Shown here: in pieces, positions 17,648 through 25,155 of the stretch
Numbering within the stretch: position 1 is the stretch's first letter
Layout: each line of letters starts with the position of its first letter
DNA from: Oscillospiraceae bacterium
GTDB taxonomy: Bacteria > Bacillota > Clostridia > Oscillospirales > Ruminococcaceae
Assembly: GCA_003512525.1 (NCBI GenBank)
Contig: DOQG01000028.1
Coordinates: forward strand, 1-54,065
Reading direction: 5' to 3'
DNA: 54,065 bases
Made by a program: the position numbers and the translations under genes
The notes under the pieces: model-generated
Databases searched by the model: none
What the model saw: only the letters and a program-made list of their open reading frames with translations
What the model was told of the DNA's origin: nothing

Positions 17648-17740
17648 AATGCGGTAATTCAAGTTCAATAAACAGGCGGCAGACGGCAGACTATTTTATG
17701 CAGTCGCCGCCTTGAATATATCTGTGAAAGGATACGATCT
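17648..17740 (+). other. Inverted-repeat leader before the GDSL lipoprotein gene
   Basis: ATTCAAG and CTTGAAT flank an inner GGCGGC/GCCGCC pair and an innermost GACT/AGTC. It could fold into one bulged stem. There is no T tract after it, so it looks more like a leader structure than a terminator. Confidence 0.4.
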
Positions 17741-19066
17741 ATGAAGAAAACAAAATCAATTACCGCACTGCTCCTTGCATTATCGATATGCGCAGTGACA
17801 GCCTGCAGTTCACAGCCGACAGACAGCTCATCAAAGAGTTCATCTGCCGAAAGCACGGCATCTTCTGAGGCTTCCGAGGCTTCCGAAGCCGCCGACAGCA
17901 CGACAGCTTCCGACACCTCCTCAGAAGCGTCCGCAGAAAATTCCTCCGATACATCATCAAAGCCCGAAAAGCCTGTCACCGACTTTACGACATATGTTTC
18001 CAACACCGTTGTGTCGACCGGCAACAATTTCTATATAGAAAAAGCCGAAAACATAACCTACAGAGCATATCTGCCTGTTGAGCAGTACGGAGAGCTTGAA
18101 TACAAGTTCTTCTTTACAAATATGGTTGACTCGACCTATGCGAAGGGCAAGGATGCATTTGTCGGTAAAGACGGCGGCACATATACCGTGTCAAACGCTG
18201 TTATCGCAGACGGCGGTACAAGCACCGAGGACAAAATCACAAACCGTACACCCGTAACATTCGGCGGTAAGACGACAAAAGAGGTAGCCTCCGATGAAAG
18301 CTACTGGAGCGACCCTGTTACAATGAATATCCCCGAGGGTCATTATCTTGTGTGGGAGTGGACGGTATCCGGCGAGGGTATTCCATGCAACAAGATGTCA
18401 ACCCTTACTTCGACCACAAGCTCTGCCGACGGTGAAACCTTTGCGTACTGCGATGATATCCCGCTCCCCCAGCTTATCGGAGCGAAGAGAGGGGTTAAGC
18501 ATACAGTAGCCGCGATCGGCGACAGCATAACGCAAGGTTGTCAGACAGAGCTGATGAAATATGAGTTCTGGGCTTCAAAGATATCCGCACAGCTCGGAAG
18601 CGATGTTTCTTTCTTCAACTGCGGTCTTGGCTGGGCAAGGGCAAGCGATGCCGCCGCAAACGAGAACTGGCTGTCAAGAGTGTCACAGTATGACACGGTT
18701 CTCGTTGCATTCGGCACAAACGATATCATTTCAGGCAAATACGGCGGAAAGAAAAGCACAGCGGAAGAAATAGAGGAATATCTCGACACGATAGTTTCGT
18801 ATCTTACAGAAAAAGGCTGTGATGTAATACTGTTCAATGCACCTCCTCAGGACTTCAAGAAAACAAATGAGGGCATCAGAACAGCACTCAACGAGAAAAT
18901 TCCGGCAATTGCCGAAAAATACGGTGCAAAGTTCTTTGACTTTGCTTCTCTGCTCTCGACCGCAGATGAGCCCGCAAAGGCTGTATACGGCGGTCACCCG
19001 AACGGCGAGGGCGGCACTGTGGTGGCAGATGCGTTTGTAAAGCAATTCGGAAGTCTGTTTGAATAA
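17741..19066 (+). CDS. Lipoprotein SGNH/GDSL-family esterase
   Basis: A 441-aa secreted lipoprotein. The signal peptide ends in a lipobox with Cys22 (AVTAC), followed by about 60 residues of Ser/Ala/Glu-rich linker. A beta-rich domain (about 85-245) precedes a C-terminal SGNH hydrolase domain: block I AIGDSITQG with the nucleophile Ser, block III FGTND, and block V GGHPNGEGG carrying the His; the Asp position is less clear than in DxxH esterases. It probably deacetylates a polysaccharide at the cell surface, but the substrate is not known. The start has AAAGGA upstream and a terminator follows at 19087. Confidence 0.86.
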   Translation: MKKTKSITALLLALSICAVTACSSQPTDSSSKSSSAESTASSEASEASEAADSTTASDTSSEASAENSSDTSSKPEKPVTDFTTYVSNTVVSTGNNFYIEKAENITYRAYLPVEQYGELEYKFFFTNMVDSTYAKGKDAFVGKDGGTYTVSNAVIADGGTSTEDKITNRTPVTFGGKTTKEVASDESYWSDPVTMNIPEGHYLVWEWTVSGEGIPCNKMSTLTSTTSSADGETFAYCDDIPLPQLIGAKRGVKHTVAAIGDSITQGCQTELMKYEFWASKISAQLGSDVSFFNCGLGWARASDAAANENWLSRVSQYDTVLVAFGTNDIISGKYGGKKSTAEEIEEYLDTIVSYLTEKGCDVILFNAPPQDFKKTNEGIRTALNEKIPAIAEKYGAKFFDFASLLSTADEPAKAVYGGHPNGEGGTVVADAFVKQFGSLFE

Positions 19067-19086
19067 TTAAAAATTTGTATATCATC

Positions 19087-19118
19087 AAAAACGGCGGTTG
19101 CGATACTGCCGTTTTTGT
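19087..19118 (+). terminator. Terminator after the GDSL lipoprotein gene
   Basis: AAAAACGGC (19087-19095) pairs with GCCGTTTTT (19108-19116), ending in a T run on the plus strand. Confidence 0.78.
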
Positions 19119-19270
19119 AATTTATACCATCTCATTTCTGCGTTTTTACAGAATATCGTTTTTTTATACGCTCATAATAATAACGCACAGCATATTGATA
19201 ATAAATATGCCGAACAGCAAAACGGATACAGAAATCCTAATGATCCGAATGAACGAAAGGAAAAAACGGT

Positions 19271-19636
19271 ATGAAAAAGACAGTTGCTATTTTAGCTTCC
19301 ATAGCCGCTATGAGCTTATGCGGTTTATCAGCATCTGCGGCAGACGGCGATAACATCATTGACGGTGTGCTTAACGGCGCAGAGGACATTGTAGACGGCG
19401 TTGTAAGCGGTGCAGAGGAAATAATCACTCCCGGCGGCTCAACTTCCGTCGATGACAACGGAGATAACGATACTTCAATGCCTGCTACTATCTCCCAGCC
19501 AACTCCGGGCGACAGCACAAACAGCACCGGCAATGTAAACACAGGCGCTCCCGCTTTTGAGCTGGCGGCACTCGGCGTGGCGGCAGTAGGCGGTCTTACA
19601 GCAATGGCTGTAACTGTACGCAAGAATAACAAGTAA
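19271..19636 (+). CDS. Small secreted protein with 11-residue repeats and sortase-like C terminus
   Basis: A 121-aa protein. A signal peptide (about 1-23, ending ASA) is followed by two copies of an 11-residue amphipathic unit (DGVLNGAEDIV, DGVVSGAEEII), an acidic Thr/Ser/Pro-rich stretch, the motif NVNTGAP, a hydrophobic segment (about 97-114) and the basic tail RKNNK. This order matches a cell-wall sorting signal with an LPXTG-like variant (NVNTG), or at least a C-terminal membrane anchor. AAAGGA precedes the start. No sortase gene is in this window. Function unknown. Confidence 0.75.
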   Translation: MKKTVAILASIAAMSLCGLSASAADGDNIIDGVLNGAEDIVDGVVSGAEEIITPGGSTSVDDNGDNDTSMPATISQPTPGDSTNSTGNVNTGAPAFELAALGVAAVGGLTAMAVTVRKNNK

Positions 19637-19653
19637 CGAAACACAACAAAATG

Positions 19654-19680
19654 CCCCTGCTTTTATAAGCGGGGGATTTT
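19654..19680 (+). terminator. Terminator after the small anchored protein gene
   Basis: CCCC and GCTT pair with AAGC and GGGG around a TTAT loop with one bulge, followed by ATTTT. Confidence 0.62.
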
Positions 19681-19747
19681 GATTATTGACAGCGACAGGA
19701 AAAGTTCACTGAATTTGCTTTAATTACCATCTCTGCCGTAAAAACGC

Positions 19748-19776
19748 TGTACAACAGATAAAAAAAGTAGTATAAT
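19748..19776 (+). promoter_or_regulatory. Probable promoter of the NSS transporter gene
   Basis: TGTACA (19748-19753), 17 bp, TATAAT (19771-19776). The -35 box matches consensus at four of six positions. It predicts a leader of about 235 nt. Confidence 0.55.
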
Positions 19777-19782
19777 GATATT

Positions 19783-20017
19783 TAATGTTGTGTTGTCGGG
19801 AGATACCTTTCATTTTATTACGAATAACATTCGGACTATTTCAAATTCATATGCGCCTCTTAATTTTACAAAATTACGTTACGCACCGCACCGGACTTAC
19901 TTGTGAGAAATAATATCTCCGGCATTTTTTATTACCTCATATTTCAGATGCAACTGTTCTTACAGCGAAAGTATATCTGCATTTAAAAAGAGGAAATATC
20001 ATTATCAAGGAGTAAAA
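19783..20017 (+). other. Long 5' leader of the NSS transporter gene, possible attenuator
   Basis: GGAGATA near 19799-19805 can pair with TATCTCC at 19914-19920, about 110 nt later, and the second half is followed by GGCATTTTTTATT, a terminator-like T tract. A 20-codon ATG frame runs from 19851 to the TAA just before the distal strand, but it has no ribosome site. The architecture suggests attenuation or a riboswitch. I could not match it to a known class. Confidence 0.4.
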
Positions 20018-21391
20018 ATGGAAAAACAAAAGCATAAACGCAGTTCTTTTTCGGGCAAGCTCGGATTTGTACTTGCCGCCGCAGGTGCATCTGTAGGTCT
20101 GGGCAATATATGGAGATTTCCGTATCTTGCGGCAAAATACGGCGGAGGAATTTTTCTGCTGATATATATTATCCTCGCTCTGACCTTCGGATATACAATG
20201 ATAACCGCCGAAACCGCGATCGGCAGAATGACGCAGAAAAGCCCTGTCGGCGCATACCGCTCATTCGGAAAGTCAAAGTGGCTGACGCTCGGCGGTTGGA
20301 TAAATGCCGTTATACCGATACTTATAGTGCCCTACTACTCTGTTATCGGCGGCTGGGTCATAAAATATCTGTTTGAATATATAGCAGGAAACAGTGCAGG
20401 AGTTGCAAAGGACGGATACTTTACAGAATTTATATCAAGCGGCGGCAGTGCCGAGATATGTTTCCTTATCTTCACGGCGCTTACGGTTGCGGTAATTTTC
20501 GGAGGGGTACGAAACGGCATTGAACGTGTATCGAAGTTTATGATGCCTGTGCTTGTTATCCTTTCGATAATGATAACCGCATATTCCGTCACCATGCCCG
20601 GCGCACTTGAGGGCGTGAAGTATTTTCTGATACCGAACTTCTCTAACTTCTCGTGGATGACGGTAGTATCCGCTATGGGACAGATGTTCTACTCGCTGTC
20701 GATAGCAATGGGTATTCTGATCACATTCGGTTCTTATATGAAAAAAGACGTTTCAATAGAAAAGTCTACCACCAACGTTGAAATATTCGACACGGGCATT
20801 GCGATCATGGCAGGGCTTATGATAATACCTGCAGTATTTGCTTTTTCGGGCGGCGATCCCGATACATTACAGGCAGGACCTTCATTGATGTTCATAACTC
20901 TGCCAAAAGTATTTTCCGGACTTTCGACAGGAACGTTTGTCGGAATACTGTTCTTCTTCCTTGTTTTATGTGCGGCGCTGACAAGCTCTATAGCGCTTAC
21001 TGAAAGTGCGGTTTCGACCTTTCAGGATCAGCTCGGATGGGGACGAAAAAAAGCAACTGTAATAGTCACTGTTATTACGGTTGCACTCGGTACATTGTCC
21101 TGCCTTGGCTACGGACCGCTCGGCTTTGCACAGATACTCGGAATGCAGATGCTTGATTTCTTTGACTTCCTTACAAACTCGGTAATGATGCCGATAGCGG
21201 CTATCGCAACCTGTCTGCTTGTTTCGAGAGTTGTGGGCGTAAAGAAGATTGAAGAAGAAATGACTGCGGAAAACGGCACTTTCAAACGAAAGAAGATATT
21301 CAATTTCATGATAAAATATCTGTGTCCCGTATTCGCGGCGATAATTCTTATAAGCTCGGTCGCAAACGCATTCGGCATAATAAAGATGTAG
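20018..21391 (+). CDS. Sodium-dependent transporter, neurotransmitter:sodium symporter (SNF) family
   Basis: A 457-aa polytopic membrane protein with 11-12 hydrophobic segments. The TM1 signature AGASVGLGNIWRFPYLA is the NSS sodium/substrate-site motif, followed by KYGGGIFLLIYI and AETAIGR as in bacterial homologs such as LeuT and TnaT. It imports an amino acid with sodium; the specific substrate is not determined by these motifs. AAGGAG precedes the ATG. The gene is convergent with the iorA-iorB-paaK operon, which makes an aromatic amino acid a reasonable guess. Confidence 0.93.
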   Translation: MEKQKHKRSSFSGKLGFVLAAAGASVGLGNIWRFPYLAAKYGGGIFLLIYIILALTFGYTMITAETAIGRMTQKSPVGAYRSFGKSKWLTLGGWINAVIPILIVPYYSVIGGWVIKYLFEYIAGNSAGVAKDGYFTEFISSGGSAEICFLIFTALTVAVIFGGVRNGIERVSKFMMPVLVILSIMITAYSVTMPGALEGVKYFLIPNFSNFSWMTVVSAMGQMFYSLSIAMGILITFGSYMKKDVSIEKSTTNVEIFDTGIAIMAGLMIIPAVFAFSGGDPDTLQAGPSLMFITLPKVFSGLSTGTFVGILFFFLVLCAALTSSIALTESAVSTFQDQLGWGRKKATVIVTVITVALGTLSCLGYGPLGFAQILGMQMLDFFDFLTNSVMMPIAAIATCLLVSRVVGVKKIEEEMTAENGTFKRKKIFNFMIKYLCPVFAAIILISSVANAFGIIKM

Positions 21392-21392
21392 A

Positions 21393-21424
21393 AAAAATCT
21401 CCCGCTTTTCCGGCGGGAGATTTT
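21393..21424. terminator. Bidirectional terminator between the NSS gene and paaK
   Basis: AAAAATCTCCCGC pairs perfectly with GCGGGAGATTTT around a short TTTTCCG loop. T tracts exist on both strands, and it lies between convergent genes. Confidence 0.85.
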
Positions 21425-21439
21425 CGTATATCATATCAT

Positions 21440-22681
21440 TTACGCTTCTCTGTGGTCAATTACACGTTTTGCCTTCTTCTCCGTTCTCGGAAGCGTTCCG
21501 ACAGGAACAACGGTTATCTTCGGAGTAACGCTGAGCCTTGACTTGAACAGTTCCTTTATCGTCTGTCCTGTCGCATCAAAGCTTACTCTGCCCTCTGCTT
21601 CAACCGTCACAAGGATAACATCACGGTTGATGCTCTCATCATGTGCTATATTGATGTTATATTCGCTTGATACACCATCAACCATACCGAGTATCTCTTC
21701 GACCTGGCTCGGGAACATATTTACGCCGTGAACCTTGAACATATCGTCACTGCGTCCCTTTACCGTATCAAGTCTGGGATAATGACTTCCGCACTTGCAA
21801 GGCTCGGGAATAATGCGTGATATATCGTGTGTTCTGAAACGCAGGAGCGGTGCGCCTTCCTTTACAAGAGTAGTAATTACTACCTCGCCCTCTTCTCCGT
21901 CAGGTACGGGCTTCTCTGTCTTCGGGTCGATTATCTCAATATATATATAGTCGTCCCAGTAGTGCATACCGTCATCTTCCGCACAGCTGATACCGATACC
22001 GGGTCCGTATATTTCTGTAAGGCCGTAAATATCATATATTTCAACGCCAAGCTCAGTCCTTATGTAGTTGCGCATCTTATCGCTCCAACGCTCAGAGCCG
22101 AAAATACCCTTTTTAAGATAAATCTTATCGCGCATATTGCGTTTGTTTATTTCTTCCGAAAGAAGTAAAGCGTAAGAAGATGTTGCTGTAAGAACCGTCG
22201 ATTTAAGGTCTACCATCATCTGAAGCTGTTTATCTGTGTTGCCCGGTCCCATCGGGATAGCCATAGCGCCCAGCTTTTCACAGCCTGCCTGAAAACCTAT
22301 GCCCGCCGTCCACAGACCGTATCCTGCCGTAATCTGTATGCGGTCCTTGTTGGTGATTCCTGCCATTTCATAGCAACGGGCTATCATCAACGCCCAGTCA
22401 TCAACGTCCTTTGCTGTATAAGGGATAATTACAGGCTTACCTGTCGTACCGGAAGACGAGTGGATACGCACTACCTCTTCATCCGGTACTGCCTGTATCC
22501 CGAGCGGATATGCATATCTTAAATCCGCCTTGCTCGAGAAAGGAAGCTTCTCAAAATCCTCCTGACTTGATACGCCGTCAATTCCTGCATCTCTGTAAAT
22601 TTTCCCGTAATAGCTGTCAGTTTTGATAAGTCTTTTTATCTGCGCGTCAACCATCGCCAGCTGTTTTTCATTGAGCTTCAT
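21440..22681 (-). CDS. paaK: Phenylacetate-CoA ligase (aryl-acetate:CoA ligase)
   Basis: A 413-aa AMP-forming ligase of the PaaK family. The AMP-binding motif is HSSSGTTGKPV, with YGLTEIYGPG further on and RSDDMFKVHGVNMFPSQ as the C-terminal lid. It forms arylacetyl-CoA from phenylacetate or indoleacetate, CoA and ATP. The start at 22681 is preferred because GAGGAGG lies 9 nt upstream; the gene overlaps the iorB end by 14 nt. The operon with ior suggests linkage of arylacetate and aryl-2-oxoacids through the CoA ester. Confidence 0.93.
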   Translation of the reverse strand: MKLNEKQLAMVDAQIKRLIKTDSYYGKIYRDAGIDGVSSQEDFEKLPFSSKADLRYAYPLGIQAVPDEEVVRIHSSSGTTGKPVIIPYTAKDVDDWALMIARCYEMAGITNKDRIQITAGYGLWTAGIGFQAGCEKLGAMAIPMGPGNTDKQLQMMVDLKSTVLTATSSYALLLSEEINKRNMRDKIYLKKGIFGSERWSDKMRNYIRTELGVEIYDIYGLTEIYGPGIGISCAEDDGMHYWDDYIYIEIIDPKTEKPVPDGEEGEVVITTLVKEGAPLLRFRTHDISRIIPEPCKCGSHYPRLDTVKGRSDDMFKVHGVNMFPSQVEEILGMVDGVSSEYNINIAHDESINRDVILVTVEAEGRVSFDATGQTIKELFKSRLSVTPKITVVPVGTLPRTEKKAKRVIDHREA

Positions 22682-23261
22682 ACTTTTTGCCCTCCTCATA
22701 TCCTGCATAAAATGCCGCTTTATTTGTTTCGATAAACTTCTGCGGTACACGCTTTTCTATCTCGGCGAGTATCGTTTCCTTTGATATACCGAGCCTTCCT
22801 GTTCCCGCCGCAACACCGAGTATCGCTATATTGAAATATCGCGACGAACCGAACGGTTCGCATATCTTCTTTGCGTCTATGACAACGCAGCCGCATTTAT
22901 CTTGAAGATATTTTATCATCTCGGTTCCGTCATAGCCTGTGTTCATAAGTGACTCTGTAACAGGCTTTACAGGTACGCTGTTTACTATTACAACGCCGCC
23001 CTTTTTAAGGTACGAAAGATTACGGACTGCTTCTGCCGGCTCAAATGCAAGTATCATATCCGCTGTACCGCCGGGGATAAGAGGAGAATAAGCCTCGCCT
23101 ATCCTTACATGGCTCGTTACCGAGCCGCCACGCTGTGCCATACCTATAGTTTCTGCAGAATGCACCGCGCTGCCTTCAATCATAGCAGATGCCGCTATTA
23201 TTTTCGATGCAAGGACTGTTCCCTGTCCGCCGACACCGCAGATAAGTATGTTCTTATTCAT
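22668..23261 (-). CDS. iorB: Indolepyruvate ferredoxin oxidoreductase, beta subunit
   Basis: A 197-aa protein with the 2-oxoacid:acceptor oxidoreductase gamma-type domain. GVGGQGTVLAS at the N terminus is the family signature, followed by AQRGGSVTSHVRIG. It pairs with IorA to convert aryl-2-oxoacids and CoA to arylacetyl-CoA, CO2 and reduced ferredoxin, reversibly. ATG at 23261 is selected because AGGAGG is 8 nt upstream; a GTG at 23270 is possible but too close. It overlaps the iorA end by 8 nt. Confidence 0.93.
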   Translation of the reverse strand: MNKNILICGVGGQGTVLASKIIAASAMIEGSAVHSAETIGMAQRGGSVTSHVRIGEAYSPLIPGGTADMILAFEPAEAVRNLSYLKKGGVVIVNSVPVKPVTESLMNTGYDGTEMIKYLQDKCGCVVIDAKKICEPFGSSRYFNIAILGVAAGTGRLGISKETILAEIEKRVPQKFIETNKAAFYAGYEEGKKYEAQ

Positions 23262-25050
23262 CAGCTCCACCTCCTATAGCGTTTACGGGGCATACCTGAC
23301 TGCAAAGTCCGCAGCCTGTGCAAAGTCCGCTGTCGATCGTCACCTTACCGTCTGCAATAATAAGTGCAGGACAGCCGATCTCACGGATACACTTCTTACA
23401 CTGTACGCACTTATCCGAAATACTGCATTTAGCGGTAGGCTTTGATATCGCGATACAGGGCGATTTGAATATTACAGCCTTTACACCCGGGATATCTGCA
23501 CATTCCTGCACAGCCTTTACCGATGCGTCAAGGTCGAGTGGATTTACAGTAACTACCTTTTTCACGCCGATGCCCTCAAGCACCTTTGCAATGTCAACTT
23601 TATCGACTATCTGACCCATAAGGTTTCTGCCAATTCCCGGATGGGGCTGATGACCTGTCATAGCCGTTGTCGAATTATCAAGCACACACAGCACCATATC
23701 CGCGTTATTGTAAACCGCATTTACAATGCCTGTCATACCCGACGCGAAGAATGTCGAGTCACCGACAAAGCCGAAGCATACGCCGTCATTATCCGTCCAA
23801 TGGAAGCCCTGCGCCATAGTAATGCCCGCACCCATGCAAAGACAGGTGTCGACCATATCAAGCGGCATTGCGTTTCCGAGCGTATAACAGCCGATATCTC
23901 CGCAAAAATAAGCCTTTCTGCCCTTCATAGCCTGCTTTACCGCATAGAACGAAGCGCGGTGTGGACAGCCCGCACAAAGCACAGGCGGACGTATCGGCAG
24001 TTCGGGAGCATCGGACATATCATAGCCGCTCTTTACGCACTGAGTACCGAGGAAGTCGCTCAGAATAACAGCCGCCTTGTCAGCACTAAGCTCTCCGCTT
24101 GGCTGAACCTTTCCGTCAAGCTTTCCCGAAACCCTGAGCTGTAAGTGGTGCTTGCCCGCAAGCTTCAATATCTGCTCTTCTATAAACGGGCTGAGCTCTT
24201 CTATACAGAGCACCTCATCTACTCCGTCAAGTGCCGAGAGGACAAGCTCCTCGGGGAAAGGATAAGCTGTTGCAAGCTTTATAAGCTTTATATCGGGATA
24301 ATCTTTAAGATATTCCTTGGTGTAAGCATAGCTGATGCCCGATGTGATAACAGCCCTTTTTGAATTTCCGCCCTCGACCGTATTACCGCGGTAGCCCGAA
24401 AAATCCTTGCCGATCTCAACGTTGCGCTTTTCTATCATTGCGTGGTTTGCAAATGAAAGTCGCGGGAAAATAACCCACTTCTTAGAGTCCTTTATAAAGC
24501 CCTCATATTCCTTAGAACCAGCATATTCGGGCGTTTCAACAGATGCATACGCATGACAGACACGGGTCGTCGGTCTGAACAGGACAGGCGTTTTGTACTT
24601 TTCGGAATACTCAAACGCGTCCTTAATCATGTTGAAAGCCTCTTCCGGTGATGACGGGTCAAACACCGGTATGCGGCAGAAGTCCGCAAATCTTCTCGTG
24701 TCCTGCTCTGTCTGTGATGAGATAGGACCGGGATCATCGGCGGATACTATCACCATTCCGCCCTTTACGCCGACATAGGCGAGCGACATCAGCGGGTCAG
24801 CCGCAACATTAAGTCCGACCTGCTTCATAGTCACCATAGCTCTTGCGCCGCTGTATGCCGCGGCCGCCGCTACCTCCATAGCGGCTTTTTCATTTACCGA
24901 CCACTCTATATGTACTCCGTCATGCGGGTATTTAGAGATAGTTTCGAGTATTTCGGAGGACGGTGTTCCCGGATATCCCGCAACAAGATTTACTCCTGCC
25001 GCAAGCGCTCCGAGTGCAATAGCACCGTTTCCCATTACATATTCCTGCAT
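23254..25050 (-). CDS. iorA: Indolepyruvate ferredoxin oxidoreductase, alpha subunit
   Basis: A 598-aa subunit. The N-terminal pyrimidine-binding and central thiamine diphosphate regions are present (GYPGTPSSEI at the start; GDIGCYTLG and GDSTFFASGMTG for TPP/Mg binding). The C-terminal 60 residues form a ferredoxin domain with cysteine clusters CVQCKKC and CTGCGLCSQVCP for two [4Fe-4S] centres. It oxidises indolepyruvate and other arylpyruvates, or works in the reductive carboxylation direction. The start at 25050 has GAAAGGA about 11 nt upstream. First gene of the iorA-iorB-paaK operon. Confidence 0.95.
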   Translation of the reverse strand: MQEYVMGNGAIALGALAAGVNLVAGYPGTPSSEILETISKYPHDGVHIEWSVNEKAAMEVAAAAAYSGARAMVTMKQVGLNVAADPLMSLAYVGVKGGMVIVSADDPGPISSQTEQDTRRFADFCRIPVFDPSSPEEAFNMIKDAFEYSEKYKTPVLFRPTTRVCHAYASVETPEYAGSKEYEGFIKDSKKWVIFPRLSFANHAMIEKRNVEIGKDFSGYRGNTVEGGNSKRAVITSGISYAYTKEYLKDYPDIKLIKLATAYPFPEELVLSALDGVDEVLCIEELSPFIEEQILKLAGKHHLQLRVSGKLDGKVQPSGELSADKAAVILSDFLGTQCVKSGYDMSDAPELPIRPPVLCAGCPHRASFYAVKQAMKGRKAYFCGDIGCYTLGNAMPLDMVDTCLCMGAGITMAQGFHWTDNDGVCFGFVGDSTFFASGMTGIVNAVYNNADMVLCVLDNSTTAMTGHQPHPGIGRNLMGQIVDKVDIAKVLEGIGVKKVVTVNPLDLDASVKAVQECADIPGVKAVIFKSPCIAISKPTAKCSISDKCVQCKKCIREIGCPALIIADGKVTIDSGLCTGCGLCSQVCPVNAIGGGADE

Positions 25051-25090
25051 ATGAAAATTTTTCCTTTCGGGGATTTGTATATACACTCTT

Positions 25091-25119
25091 ATTATAACAT
25101 ATGTGTCAATAGCTGATAA
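25091..25119 (-). promoter_or_regulatory. Probable promoter of iorA-iorB-paaK
   Basis: On the minus strand TTATCA (25114-25119), 17 bp, TATAAT (25091-25096), about 40 bp upstream of the start. The -35 box is weak (4/6). A TTGACA also lies here but only 7 bp from the -10 box, so it is not the partner. Confidence 0.5.
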
Positions 25120-25147
25120 ATAAGCCCCTGCATAAAAGCAGAGGCTT
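25118..25147 (-). terminator. Probable terminator after the GH59-GH35 genes
   Basis: AAGCC-CTGC and GCAG-GGCTT pair with one mismatch around a short A/T loop; the minus-strand tail ATTTATC is only moderately T-rich. It touches the ior promoter -35 box. Confidence 0.5.
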
Positions 25148-25155
25148 ACATAAAT

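Noticed and set aside
19783..19930. T-box or glycine riboswitch in the NSS leader
   Set aside because: No T-box antiterminator sequence and no glycine-aptamer core could be found; only a generic attenuator shape remains.
25097..25110. TTGACA next to TATAAT upstream of iorA as a promoter pair
   Set aside because: The spacing is only 7 bp. The weaker TTATCA at 17 bp is the better -35 candidate.
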